Origin: Methanomassiliicoccaceae archaeon UBA370
Lineage (GTDB): Archaea > Thermoplasmatota > Thermoplasmata > Methanomassiliicoccales > Methanomethylophilaceae
Assembly: GCA_002505345.1 (NCBI GenBank)
Contig: DAUY01000002.1
Coordinates: 148,858-212,857 of the forward strand
Direction of reading: 5' to 3'
Length of the DNA: 64,000 nucleotides
Notes under the pieces: model-generated
What the model was told of the DNA's origin: nothing
What the model saw: only the letters and a program-made list of their open reading frames with translations
The model's database searches: none
Made by a program: the position numbers and the translations under genes
Shown here: positions 36,300-46,047 of the stretch, in pieces
Numbering within the stretch: position 1 is the first letter of the stretch
Layout: each line of letters opens with the position of its first letter

Positions 36300-36504
36300 G
36301 CCTCGCCTCCGCTCTGTACCCAGCATCCACCACGGCCCTGATGAGGTCCTTTTCGGAAACCCCATCGTGAACGACCGTGGCCAATCCCTTCTTCAGATCT
36401 ATAGATACTTCTGACACCCCTTTGACGGCCTTGAGGGACTCTTCTGCCCTTTTGGAACACATTTCGCAGGTCATGCCCTGGATTTTGAGGATGGTCTTAG
36501 CCAT
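36283..36504 (-). CDS. copZ: copper chaperone-type HMA domain protein
   Basis: 73 residues, a single ferredoxin-like HMA domain with metal motif GMTCEMC (10-16). Delivers Cu(I) to the coupled P-type ATPase. The last 17 bases overlap the ATPase gene. Confidence 0.9.
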   Translation of the reverse strand: MAKTILKIQGMTCEMCSKRAEESLKAVKGVSEVSIDLKKGLATVVHDGVSEKDLIRAVVDAGYRAEARRGLLG

Positions 36505-36535
36505 GATCGGGCATCGAATCCGGAGTATTTGAAAT

Positions 36536-39500
36536 TCAGTTACGGTTTTCGATCGCCTTCACGATTTTTGAGATCTCGCGTTCGGGGTCCTTCCACATTC
36601 CCGGGGTCCATACCCTGTGGATGCTCCACCCGCTAGATTCCAGATACTTCTGTCTGTGGTAGTCCCTCTCTCTGGTCGACTGGGACATCTCATACAGATG
36701 GCTGTCGCACTCTATTCCCAAGATATAGTTGCCGTTCTGCTTGACGGCCAGGTCTATCTGGTATCCGCCTATGCCCACATGGCGGTCTACAGTGTAGCCC
36801 TTGCGGACCAGCGAGTTGTACACCCTGTCAGCTATTCCGCTCTCCGTCTCGATTATTGGCGCTTCCTTCCAGCGGTCGTCGTTGAACGAGCGGAGGATGC
36901 TGTCGGCCATATGCCTGTCCCCGTCACTTGTCGCCCTCGCGTACTGAAGGTATTTCTTCAGTATCCTGGGGCCTACGTTCATCGTATCTTCGACCTTGAG
37001 GTCCTCAGGTTCGATGGAGGTGACTATGTGGATCTTCCTCTTGGCGCGGCTTATCGCCACGTTGAGGCGGTTCTCCCCTCCGCGGTTGTTCAACCAGCCA
37101 AATCTTTGCATCATCTTGCCCTCGCTGTTGGGCGCGTAGGCTATCGAGAAGATTATCACGTCGCGTTCGTCACCCTGAACGGTCTCGATGTTCTTTATGA
37201 AAAGGCCCACGTCCTCTCCGTTGTCAAATCTCCTCATCTCGTCATTGATTATCCGTCCGAAAGCGGGGTCCTTGGCGCATTCATCGTCCAGGATATCGTT
37301 TATCAGGTCTCTCTGGGCCGCGTTGAAGGTTATCACTCCGACCGTCTCGTTATTGCGCCTGCTCATGAAGAAATCCCTCAGCAGTTCCATTATCTTCTTG
37401 GCCTCGGCCATGTTCCTGGTGTCGTCCCAGATCCCGTTCACCCTGTGGACCTCTATGGGAGGTTTGGGAGGCTCGGAAATATTAGGGGAAACGTAAAGGC
37501 GTCCCCCGTAGAAGGCGTAATTCGAGAACGCAATGAGCTCCTCATATCTTGAGCGGTAGTGGAAGTTGAGAAGTATCGAATCGTACCTTGCCCTTGCCAG
37601 GTCCAGCAGGCTCTCCTCCTCCAGGGCGGCCGTGTCCTCCTCGCTTCCCCCATCCTCGTAGTCGATGCGGCCGAAACCCAGGCTGCTGGGTCTCAGCTGT
37701 TTGTGGTCTCCTGCGATCACGACTTTCTTTGCACGGTAGATGGCGGGTATTCCCCTCTCCACGTACATCTGCGAAGCCTCGTCGAAGATCACGAGATCGA
37801 AAAGCCCCATTCTGAGGGGAAGTATCTCAGATACCGCATCGGGCGTCATTAGCCAAACCCTGATGCCTTTGAAGATTTCGTAGTTGTAGCGCTCAACGAA
37901 CTTATTGATGTTCCACTTGCGCTTGCTCTCTGCTATCCTGGATATATCTCCGCGCCTCTTGGACCCGATAACGTTTCCGAGGCATTCCTGGAACTTTTGT
38001 TCGGCGTAAGACTTGGACATCTCCATCTTCTCCCCTATCTTGGAGCCCATGTCCGAGACTATGCGGTCGAAGTCCTGGATGTTCTGCATAAGGTCCTTGT
38101 TCTCGGCATCGAACCTCTGGAGGCGCTCGTTCAGGATGTATTTCAATATCTGGTCGTTGCACTGCTGGGGCTGATACTTCATGGAGGAGGTTAATTTCAT
38201 GAGAGTGTCCCCGTAGCTCCTCTCATTGTCGGTCATACGGTTGTACGAGGTGCCGCGTTCGGAGAACATGTTGTAATCGTCAAGAGCCAGAAGTATCTTT
38301 TCTGGATTGTCTACAAGATTCTCGAGCATCGCTTCTCCGTAGGAAGTGAAACCGCGTTTGAGTATGGACTCGGCCTCCTGCTCGATCTTCTTCCTGCCCA
38401 TCGAACGCGAAATCGCGTTCTTAGACCTCCATGCCTTCGTGCTGTCTATGAAAGAAGACAGCATAACTTTGATCTCTCCGATATCATATTCGGAGAGGTC
38501 CGGTTTCATATCTTTGATCCAAGGGTTGCGAGCGACGCATTCATGATATTCCCTGAATCCGCGCATTACGTTGGGGTCGGAGAACATCTTGTGAAGTCTT
38601 TTTACCTCCGGATATGCCAGTGACATGATTTTTGTCGGGACCCCATCCCTCAGCTCCTTGTATTCTTCATATTGGTGTCTGTCTGAGAGGTCGAGCCAAC
38701 GATCCATCGAATAGAGCTTGTAAGGCGCTATGCCGAAAGAATCCGGTTCGTACATGCGGGAGGCTATGCTGCTGAGTATCCCCACATCCCTGTCGACCGC
38801 ATCGGAGACCTCCGCGAGGTCGGCTCCGCGGCGCTGCGGAGATGGCGTAAGGATCCGTCTTATCTGAGAATAGAATTCCTCCTTGTCCGCTGCATCGTCG
38901 ACCATTATGCAGTATTTGGAGAGGGTGCCCAACCTGGAATAGACAACGTCGAGTGCGGTCTTCTTCTCGGACACCATGAGGATGTTGCCTCCCCGCATGA
39001 TCTCGGAAACTATCAGGCCTGTGATAACCTGGGACTTGCCGGTACCCGGCGGGCCCTGTATGACGAGCTCCTTGCTTTTCTGTATGCCGGTGAGCACGTT
39101 CTCCTGTGCGCTGTTCAGCGGGTTGACGTAGAATAGATCTTTTTCCGACGCTTCAAGGCCCTTCTCTCGGATCTGAACCTCGGACAGGGGCGCTTTCCCC
39201 TCGTCATAGAAGTCGCCGGGCTCCAGGTCGGTTATTAGGTCGTCGAGGACCTCGTTGATGTCGCCGCTTTCGATAATGCGGTCGAAGTCCAGCTGTATGG
39301 AGCTCGAGTACGAAGAGTAACGTCCCAGCACGAGGTTCGGGACCATCTTAAGGTCGCCCGGGAGATATTTCGGAAACTCTCCGGACCTGTACTCTCTGAA
39401 CGGTATCGGATCCCTTTCGCAGGGCTCCATGGAGATCCCCTGGCCGGAATAGAATTCCATGATCCTCTTGAAAAAGTCCTCCTCGTTGCAGTCTTCAATC

Positions 39501-40249
39501 GCCAGGTTCGGCATCGGCCTGTTCTCGCCTGCGAATTTGATGTAGGCCAGGACCAGAGTGCCGTTGAATACGGGATCGCGGTCCCTGTCCACGGTCATAG
39601 TGACGTACCGGGAGTCTCTCTCCAGGCGTACCGGGAACAGTGCCAGAGGCGCCCTGATGTCGAAATCCTCTCCCGGCATCCTACCCTGGACGAAGGGGTA
39701 GGCTATGAAAAGGTCGTATTGTCCAGTATCTCTGCTGCTACGGTTGACTTCTCTGATCATGTCGTTGAGGGCCCTATACAGCTTAATCTGCCCTGGGGAC
39801 GAGGCGGAGTCGCAAAGTCTAACGGAACGTTTGTTACCGAACAAGATATCGGAGAATACCGGCCCTATTATTCCGGTCAGGTCTAAAGTGATGCTTTTAC
39901 CCAGCCTTCCCTGGTAGAGCATCCTGTTGTTCTTGTTGATGTTCACCAATTTCTTTTCGAGCTCGCGAAGCGTTTCGACCGTCTTCTTGCCAATATCGGA
40001 GCCGCCTCCGTTGCCGGAGCGATACTTTTCAAGCAGATCCAGAAAAGCACCCCCATATTCGTCGACAAATTCGGATCCCAGCCCTTGTACGGATTCCAGT
40101 TCTTCGGGGGAAGAAGGCATCCTGTACGCAATGTCCCGCAGAGCTTCATCGGAACATATCTCAGGAACGCGGCCGTCCTCTGCGGTCTCCTCCCGTCTTA
40201 TCTTTTCTCTCAGGCTGCTTAACGCTAAAGCTAACTCGTTTGGTCCCAT
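36536..40249 (-). CDS. HRDC-DUF4011 SF1 helicase with C-terminal nuclease domain
   Basis: 1237 residues. Residues about 25-75 look like an HRDC/helix-hairpin module (SPEELESVQGLGSEFVDEYG). The next block (about 80-350) matches the DUF4011-type region that precedes UPF1-like helicases. Walker A QGPPGTGKSQVI is near 398, Walker B FDEASQMYVERG near 815 and motif VI VAISRAKRKI near 1065. The last 110 residues are a PD-(D/E)xK-type nuclease of the MTES_1575/DUF559 group: QIDLAV, then GIECD near 1175 and the RERDYHRQKYLESSGW helix. Members with this layout are scattered between genomes and are often suspected antiviral effectors. It stands alone, convergent with nothing, beside the divergent thioesterase gene. 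Confidence 0.88.
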   Translation of the reverse strand: MGPNELALALSSLREKIRREETAEDGRVPEICSDEALRDIAYRMPSSPEELESVQGLGSEFVDEYGGAFLDLLEKYRSGNGGGSDIGKKTVETLRELEKKLVNINKNNRMLYQGRLGKSITLDLTGIIGPVFSDILFGNKRSVRLCDSASSPGQIKLYRALNDMIREVNRSSRDTGQYDLFIAYPFVQGRMPGEDFDIRAPLALFPVRLERDSRYVTMTVDRDRDPVFNGTLVLAYIKFAGENRPMPNLAIEDCNEEDFFKRIMEFYSGQGISMEPCERDPIPFREYRSGEFPKYLPGDLKMVPNLVLGRYSSYSSSIQLDFDRIIESGDINEVLDDLITDLEPGDFYDEGKAPLSEVQIREKGLEASEKDLFYVNPLNSAQENVLTGIQKSKELVIQGPPGTGKSQVITGLIVSEIMRGGNILMVSEKKTALDVVYSRLGTLSKYCIMVDDAADKEEFYSQIRRILTPSPQRRGADLAEVSDAVDRDVGILSSIASRMYEPDSFGIAPYKLYSMDRWLDLSDRHQYEEYKELRDGVPTKIMSLAYPEVKRLHKMFSDPNVMRGFREYHECVARNPWIKDMKPDLSEYDIGEIKVMLSSFIDSTKAWRSKNAISRSMGRKKIEQEAESILKRGFTSYGEAMLENLVDNPEKILLALDDYNMFSERGTSYNRMTDNERSYGDTLMKLTSSMKYQPQQCNDQILKYILNERLQRFDAENKDLMQNIQDFDRIVSDMGSKIGEKMEMSKSYAEQKFQECLGNVIGSKRRGDISRIAESKRKWNINKFVERYNYEIFKGIRVWLMTPDAVSEILPLRMGLFDLVIFDEASQMYVERGIPAIYRAKKVVIAGDHKQLRPSSLGFGRIDYEDGGSEEDTAALEEESLLDLARARYDSILLNFHYRSRYEELIAFSNYAFYGGRLYVSPNISEPPKPPIEVHRVNGIWDDTRNMAEAKKIMELLRDFFMSRRNNETVGVITFNAAQRDLINDILDDECAKDPAFGRIINDEMRRFDNGEDVGLFIKNIETVQGDERDVIIFSIAYAPNSEGKMMQRFGWLNNRGGENRLNVAISRAKRKIHIVTSIEPEDLKVEDTMNVGPRILKKYLQYARATSDGDRHMADSILRSFNDDRWKEAPIIETESGIADRVYNSLVRKGYTVDRHVGIGGYQIDLAVKQNGNYILGIECDSHLYEMSQSTRERDYHRQKYLESSGWSIHRVWTPGMWKDPEREISKIVKAIENRN

Positions 40250-40309
40250 CGGACCCGAATCTACGAGTGATAATTAAAACCTATAGTATGCTGTACTTTC
40301 GGTGAAAAA

Positions 40310-40711
40310 ATGGCAGATGGAAACCAGAGATTGTCGGCAGGAATAAAGGGAAAAGCTTCAGAAACGGTGAAAGATGACAAGACGGCAATGTATGTCGGCA
40401 GCGGTACCCTTATGGTGTATGCTACCCCCGCGCTCTCCGCTCTTATGGAGAAGACAGCATACACCTCCGTGATGAGCCTTCTTGAATCTGGAACATGCTC
40501 GGTAGGAAGCCGTACGGTTCTAGATCACATAGCCCCGACCCCTCTGGGTTCCAATGTGACATGTGAGACCGAACTCGTCGAAATAGACCGTCGCCGCCTT
40601 AAGTTCAGTTTTACGGTAAGCGACGGCGCAGGTGAAATAGCCAGAGGTACGCACGAAAGAGTGATAGTCGATATTGAGAAGTTCCTGGGCAAAGCTAAAG
40701 CACGCCTCTGA
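40310..40711 (+). CDS. hotdog-fold thioesterase, fluoroacetyl-CoA thioesterase-like
   Basis: 133 residues. The ATPALSALMEKTA helix (about 39-51) and HIAPTPLGSNVTC (about 69-81) are the FlK-family motifs, including the Thr, Glu and His used in catalysis. Such enzymes hydrolyse small acyl-CoA esters. The natural substrate here is unknown. Its stop is next to that of the convergent permease gene. Confidence 0.85.
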   Translation: MADGNQRLSAGIKGKASETVKDDKTAMYVGSGTLMVYATPALSALMEKTAYTSVMSLLESGTCSVGSRTVLDHIAPTPLGSNVTCETELVEIDRRRLKFSFTVSDGAGEIARGTHERVIVDIEKFLGKAKARL

Positions 40712-40712
40712 T

Positions 40713-41981
40713 TCATAAAAGGGCGCCTATTATTACAGGGACCATCAGGCACCCGGTCAGAGGTATTCGGCCGGACCCCTCTGACTGGGGCACGAGTCCC
40801 AGAAGGGTGGCGGTGGCAAGGACGGCGATCCCGCATGTACCGGTCATCAACAGTACCAGAGATAATATGATGATCAGGACGGCCAGGTTAATTTTGCGGG
40901 GTTCCAGGCCATCTGCCAGCTTCGACATCAAACGCCCGGAGGCGATCGTCATCGCATACCCCATGGCCGAGGCCAGGCAAACGGACAACAGAAGGAGCAT
41001 GAAACCGCCTGAGCAGAAGCCCTCGAGCCCATCCCCGATTATCTCCTTTACCACTGCGGACGTGCCGGACCTCCCGCTCCCCGTAACCGACAAAGTGACC
41101 AGGGAGAAAACGGATGTGACGGTGCCTATCGATGCCACAAGGGATATGAAGTTCTCGGGGGTCTCCTCGCGGCACACGCTGGCAGAAAGGGCGGCCCCTG
41201 CAGTCGCGGTTATCCCCGGAAACCATCCGGCTATACAGCCTGTGATCACCCCTTTGATTCCGGGCAGCGGGCTTACCGAGCGCTCCGGGCAGTCACGTTG
41301 TTCCGGGAAACTCCCGGAACTCGCGGAAGCAAGTAGCGGAGGAATCCCGAAAAGGCCCGTCAGCAGGGGGAACAGCAGAGTTCCTTCTCCGAAGATCCCA
41401 TTGGAGGGCAGCTCCGGCATAGCACACACCAGTCCCATGGCCCCGGACGCCGCGAACAGGGCTGCGGCCAGCAGCCTTCCCCTCAGGCCATCTGCAGAAA
41501 AAATCACCACCGCGGAGACGAATATCACAACGGCCAGGGTCACGGCCTCCATTGCTTCCGCCCCTCCTCTAAGCATTATGTACTGTACGGGCACCGCCAG
41601 AATCACAGCTGAAAAGGATCCTACCGCGCTTCCGGCGGCGGCGGCCCTGACAGCGGCCATGCCCCTTCCCTCCATCAGCAGCCTGTGGCCCGGCAGCATG
41701 GTCAGAGCCTCGTCGGGGTCAGGTGCGCCTATGAAGACCGAAGGGACGAAATCCAGGTAAGAATGGACCACCGATGCCGACACGATGCATGCGGAGACCA
41801 GGACGGGCACAGCCTCAGGTTCTGCGAACCCTGAAACCAATGAAGAGATGGAGGGATATGATGCCAACATCATCGTGGCAAGAGTGTTGACGTGGATGCC
41901 GGGCACCAGCCCGGTAAACGCCCCCATCAGGGCTCCGGCCATGCTCATTAAAGACACAAGCAGCAGGAGGTCCGCACCCAT
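40713..41981 (-). CDS. TctA/DUF112-type membrane permease
   Basis: 422 residues with about ten hydrophobic segments. The N-terminal GAFTGLVPGIHVNTLATM (about 21-38) and GCIAGWFPGITATAG (about 250-264) are the repeated signatures of the TctA large subunit. Bacterial TctA works with TctB and a binding protein TctC; neither is seen here, as in other archaeal relatives. Substrate unknown. Confidence 0.85.
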   Translation of the reverse strand: MGADLLLLVSLMSMAGALMGAFTGLVPGIHVNTLATMMLASYPSISSLVSGFAEPEAVPVLVSACIVSASVVHSYLDFVPSVFIGAPDPDEALTMLPGHRLLMEGRGMAAVRAAAAGSAVGSFSAVILAVPVQYIMLRGGAEAMEAVTLAVVIFVSAVVIFSADGLRGRLLAAALFAASGAMGLVCAMPELPSNGIFGEGTLLFPLLTGLFGIPPLLASASSGSFPEQRDCPERSVSPLPGIKGVITGCIAGWFPGITATAGAALSASVCREETPENFISLVASIGTVTSVFSLVTLSVTGSGRSGTSAVVKEIIGDGLEGFCSGGFMLLLLSVCLASAMGYAMTIASGRLMSKLADGLEPRKINLAVLIIILSLVLLMTGTCGIAVLATATLLGLVPQSEGSGRIPLTGCLMVPVIIGALL

Positions 41982-42026
41982 GGCTCAAAATCTGCCATGG
42001 TGCCGTTTATAGGCGGATAGCTACAG

Positions 42027-42587
42027 TTAGCAATCCAGGAACGGCTTCCCGTCCCTCACTCCCACGCGAAGCATCGACTTCACCCGGACCCCAGGCACGG
42101 CATCGGCGGGACCCTCGGTCTTATCGAAGACTGCCAGGATCTCCACGAGCTTTATGTCGTGGGAGGCCAGAGCGAGGGCCAAGGCCCTTGCGGTCCCGCC
42201 GGTGCTCAGAGTGTCTTCGACGATCACGACCCTTTCGCCCCCGTAAAGTCCGTTTATGTACATACTTCCGGACGAATAGCCGGTGCTCCGGTCTACTGCT
42301 ATCTCCCCCGGAATACCGTAGCCGCGTTTCCGTACGATGCTGTATGGGATGCCCAGCCTGAGAGATATGGGCACTGCGAGAGGGATGCCCATAGCTTCCG
42401 GGGCAAGTATCATATCGCAGTCAAAATCCCCCATGGCCATCATTCCTTCAACGACCTCGTTCATGAGGTCGGGGTCGACATGCGGCACGCCGTCGCTTAT
42501 CGGATTGATGAAATAAGGGTAACCGTTCCTTTCGATCACCGGGCTGTCCAAGAAGCTCTTTTTCAGAAGCTCGTACACTGAAGGCAC
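42027..42587 (-). CDS. hpt: hypoxanthine/adenine phosphoribosyltransferase
   Basis: 186 residues. The PRPP-binding loop VVIVEDTLSTGGTARALALAL lies near residue 120, and APEAMGIPLAV near 62 is the PPi loop of the archaeal Hpt group. Salvages purine bases with PRPP. Divergent from tyrS with about 75 bases between starts. Confidence 0.92.
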   Translation of the reverse strand: MPSVYELLKKSFLDSPVIERNGYPYFINPISDGVPHVDPDLMNEVVEGMMAMGDFDCDMILAPEAMGIPLAVPISLRLGIPYSIVRKRGYGIPGEIAVDRSTGYSSGSMYINGLYGGERVVIVEDTLSTGGTARALALALASHDIKLVEILAVFDKTEGPADAVPGVRVKSMLRVGVRDGKPFLDC

Positions 42588-42661
42588 ATCGAGGTGAAAC
42601 TATTAACCTGTTCTGAGGACGAGATGTATTTAAGGGAAGGTACGATAACAGCAATGATAAA

Positions 42662-43726
42662 ATGGATGCCACCGAAAGGTACGAACTGATAACAAGGAAC
42701 GCGGAAGAGATAGTAACGGAGGAGGAGCTCATGGAACTTCTTAGAACGAAGGAGCACCCCACCGCCTATATCGGGTTCGAGCCTTCCGGCCTTGTTCACA
42801 TGGGTTGGGTGCTGGTCGCATCCAAGATCAGGGACCTTGCGGACGCGGGTTTCAAAGTAACGATATTCTGGGCGGACTGGCATGCGTCCATCAACGACAA
42901 GCTGGGCGGGGACATCGAGAATATACGGACATGTGCCAGATACATGCAGGACTGCTTCACGGCGCTGGGAGTCCCGTCGGACAAGGTCCAATACAGGTAT
43001 GCAAGCGACCTTGTTAGCGACACCGGCTACTGGGAGAAGGTGATCGTCGTCGCAAAGGCCACTTCCCTAAGCAGGGTGAAAAGGTCAATGACCATAATGG
43101 GACGTACCGAGGACGAGGCCGAGGTCGATACCTCCAAAATATTCTACCCGATACTTCAGGTCACAGACATCTTCTGCATGGATGTGGACCTTGCATATGC
43201 GGGCATGGACCAGAGGAGGGCGCACATGCTCGCCAGGGACGCGGCCGACAAGTTGGGATGGAGGAAGCCGATAGCTTTGCACACTCCTTTGCTGCCGGGC
43301 CTCGGGGGAGGAAACAGGATGGACCCTGCGGAGTCGAAGATGTCCAAGAGCAAGCCGGACCGGAACATAACGATCCATGACACCAAGGAAGACATCTCAA
43401 GAAAAATGAAGAAGGCGTTCTGCCCCCAGGAAAAAGAAACCGAGGACACGAACCCGGTGCTCATGCTGTGCCGTTACGTTATATTCCCGCGCATGGGAAG
43501 GCTCGTCATCGACCGTCCCGAGAAATTCGGAGGCATGGTCGCATACGAAAGCTACGAGGAGCTTACCGAGGCTTACTTCGGCGGATCGCTCTTCCCTCTG
43601 GACCTAAAGAACGGGGTGTCCGATGCTCTGGCAGAGACATTGAAGCCCGTTTCCGATTACTTCGAGGGTAAGCCCGAAAACTTCGATGCTCTGAAAGAGG
43701 TGCTGGTGAAGCTCGGGAAGATGTGA
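42662..43726 (+). CDS. tyrS: tyrosyl-tRNA synthetase
   Basis: 354 residues. Class I features: the GxxHMG-like motif FEPSGLVHMGW (residues 39-49) and KMSKSKPD near 223. Tyrosine pocket residues in YAGMDQRRAHMLARD. Length and lack of an S4 domain are the archaeal/eukaryotic type, matching the C1-G72 tRNA-Tyr in this window. Confidence 0.96.
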   Translation: MDATERYELITRNAEEIVTEEELMELLRTKEHPTAYIGFEPSGLVHMGWVLVASKIRDLADAGFKVTIFWADWHASINDKLGGDIENIRTCARYMQDCFTALGVPSDKVQYRYASDLVSDTGYWEKVIVVAKATSLSRVKRSMTIMGRTEDEAEVDTSKIFYPILQVTDIFCMDVDLAYAGMDQRRAHMLARDAADKLGWRKPIALHTPLLPGLGGGNRMDPAESKMSKSKPDRNITIHDTKEDISRKMKKAFCPQEKETEDTNPVLMLCRYVIFPRMGRLVIDRPEKFGGMVAYESYEELTEAYFGGSLFPLDLKNGVSDALAETLKPVSDYFEGKPENFDALKEVLVKLGKM

Positions 43727-44698
43727 TCACAGCTCGGGCCCGCAGCCCATATCTTCCTTTATGCGACGGAAGGAGTCCATAGTTCTCGAGACGCACATCC
43801 CCAGCACGGCTTCCACGTCCCCTATACCGGAGATCCCTGCCGCGCCTATGTGGCCTCCGCCGTCGCATTCTATCTCGGAACCGATGTTCTCGAGGGCCTC
43901 CCCCAGGTTTATGCCTCTCCGGGCCATCTCCTGGGTCGACCTGGCGCTTATCCTGAAAAAATCATCCCTCTGTGTGCCCACGAACACCACGTCGGCGCCC
44001 GCCGACGTAATGGCCCTGCATGCCGAGGCTTCGAAGCTGCTTCCGACCGCAGAAGCAACAATCATGTCGCCTACGCGTTCGAACTTCACGCGTTCCATGG
44101 TCTTGAGCACAGCCGTCCTTTCGGACATCCTGATGTCCGCATGCGTAGCGGAGATGGCCTCGTCCATCGCCACGCCGCTCTCGTCCATGATCTCGGCGAA
44201 ATGTCTGAGGGTGTCGGAATTCGAGAATTGGAAATGTCCGCTGTCGGTCAGCATTCCCCCGAGAAGCGCAAGCCCGATCTCCCTGTCTAACTTCGCTTCG
44301 GTTTCTCGGATTATCTCGGCAACTATCTCGCAGCAGGACACGCTATGGCTGTCGCAGAACACCCTCATGCCCTCCCATTTTCCGGTCGGTATGTGGTGGT
44401 CTATTACGATGCTCCCGTCCGGCACAGAGACGCTGAGAAGTTCAGGGGACGAAGTATCTACCACGACGGTGAGGTCGTAATCGGACGGATCGTATTCGTA
44501 GGTCATCGGGATCTTCAGTTTATCCGCCACTACGTTGGCAACGTAGTCGACCCCTCCGCATGCGCAGATCGTGCATTCGGGAAAGCATCTGTAAAGCCCG
44601 TAGGCGGAGCCGATGGCGTCCGTGTCGGCGTTGCTGTGCACCAGTATTGCTTTCTTCCCGTGCCGCATGGCCTCCGCGAGCTCTTTGTATCGTCCCAT
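43727..44698 (-). CDS. DHH-family phosphoesterase
   Basis: 323 residues. HSNADTDAIGSAYGL (21-35), VVDTSS near 94 and VIDHHIP (DHH motif) near 118, then the DHHA1 tail with GGGHIGAAG near 284. This is the nano-RNase/bisphosphate phosphatase group (RecJ-like). Substrate could be short RNA, pAp or cyclic dinucleotides. Stop adjoins that of the convergent tyrS. Confidence 0.9.
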   Translation of the reverse strand: MGRYKELAEAMRHGKKAILVHSNADTDAIGSAYGLYRCFPECTICACGGVDYVANVVADKLKIPMTYEYDPSDYDLTVVVDTSSPELLSVSVPDGSIVIDHHIPTGKWEGMRVFCDSHSVSCCEIVAEIIRETEAKLDREIGLALLGGMLTDSGHFQFSNSDTLRHFAEIMDESGVAMDEAISATHADIRMSERTAVLKTMERVKFERVGDMIVASAVGSSFEASACRAITSAGADVVFVGTQRDDFFRISARSTQEMARRGINLGEALENIGSEIECDGGGHIGAAGISGIGDVEAVLGMCVSRTMDSFRRIKEDMGCGPEL

Positions 44699-44709
44699 GG
44701 ACCCTGTAC

Positions 44710-46047
44710 TCAGTCCGCTTTTTTGTACTTTGCCAAGATCCTTCCGAGCCTGGTCTGTCCGAATCCTACGAGCAGTATGTCGGAGTTGTAGAGCTTCACG
44801 GTAACGAGGACCGTCACCGCGGCGAAGGCGACGCAGTATATCAGGCCCCCGAAGACCAGGACGTAGTCTCCGAACATAAGGTTCTGCATCACCATCATCG
44901 GGTGGGAGAACGGTATGATGAACATTACCGCCTGCATTACGGCCGGCAGGGAGTTCCAGCCGACGAACATGAAGATGAACATCGGGATCATCGCGATGAC
45001 GGATATGGGCAGCGTCATGGTCTGGGCGCTCTTGTAGTTCTTGACGAATGCGCCCAATATCATGCAGAGTCCCAGCGCGCAGAGTATGGAAACGAACATC
45101 ATAAGCATCGTGATGATCCAGTCGACGGGTTCCAGCACAAGTCCGTAGTCCGCCAGGTTGACGCCACCCGCGCCGGAGGTCATGGCGCTCATGTAAACGT
45201 ACATGCCCACCATGTATGCGGCTCCGTAGATGAGGCCCATTATCCCGGAGGCAAGGATCTTGCCGCTTACGATCGTCGTCCTTTTCACGGGCAGGGTGAG
45301 AAGGGTCTCCAGGGTCTTGTTCTCCTTCTCAGTGCCCATGGAGGATATGACGATGCTTCCTACGACCATGATGACGATCATGATTATTATCGGGACCATC
45401 AGTGTCTGGGTCATCATCGCTCCGCTTATGGCGGAGGGGGTGATGTCCGAATACAGCTTTCCGTTGATGTATGTATAATTGTCAGGCATGCTGAAGGAAA
45501 CGGGGCTCTTAAGGAATGCGGACTCCTCGGGTGAAACGGAAAGCTCGTTCTCCATGAGCTTCGTGGAAACGGCTCCGTTTATAACGGTCACAAATCCCTG
45601 GACGGAATCGGAATCTATCCCGCCGAATGCACCGGAGTTCTCGGATATGTAATAAGCGCTTATCTTGCCCTGGGTCCCGCCGTCAATATTTTCGCTGAAG
45701 TTCTGATCCACAACAAGCAGATTGGGGAGGCCGTTCTCCTTCATCAGAGATATTATCTCGTCGTCAGTCAGTATCGAGGACGGGTACAGCTTTATCAGGT
45801 ACTGGTCTCTGGTCGCGGGATCGTACATCCCGTCCAACGTGGAATCCACCGTGTCGTAATATGTCGAAGATTCCCCGTCATAGTTTATCACTCCCATCCT
45901 TACAGGCTCCATGGCCTGCTCGGTCTGGTCGCTGATCATGAATCCCAGGCCCACGAACAGGATCATGACGACTAATATGGAGATCACCGACTCCAGGGTC
46001 ATCAGCTCCCTGAGCTCTTTCTTTACCAGGTTAAACAGACTGTTCAA
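44710..46047 (-). CDS. ABC-2 type exporter, NatB-like membrane subunit
   Basis: 445 residues. An N-terminal helix (about 17-38), a large extracellular domain (40-210, Ser/Asp/Tyr rich), then five to six membrane helices from about 225 on. The LPVKRTTIVSGKILASG loop is the ABC-2 permease mark. The layout is that of NatB or YhaP. It overlaps the ATPase stop by 17 bases. Confidence 0.9.
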   Translation of the reverse strand: MNSLFNLVKKELRELMTLESVISILVVMILFVGLGFMISDQTEQAMEPVRMGVINYDGESSTYYDTVDSTLDGMYDPATRDQYLIKLYPSSILTDDEIISLMKENGLPNLLVVDQNFSENIDGGTQGKISAYYISENSGAFGGIDSDSVQGFVTVINGAVSTKLMENELSVSPEESAFLKSPVSFSMPDNYTYINGKLYSDITPSAISGAMMTQTLMVPIIIMIVIMVVGSIVISSMGTEKENKTLETLLTLPVKRTTIVSGKILASGIMGLIYGAAYMVGMYVYMSAMTSGAGGVNLADYGLVLEPVDWIITMLMMFVSILCALGLCMILGAFVKNYKSAQTMTLPISVIAMIPMFIFMFVGWNSLPAVMQAVMFIIPFSHPMMVMQNLMFGDYVLVFGGLIYCVAFAAVTVLVTVKLYNSDILLVGFGQTRLGRILAKYKKAD

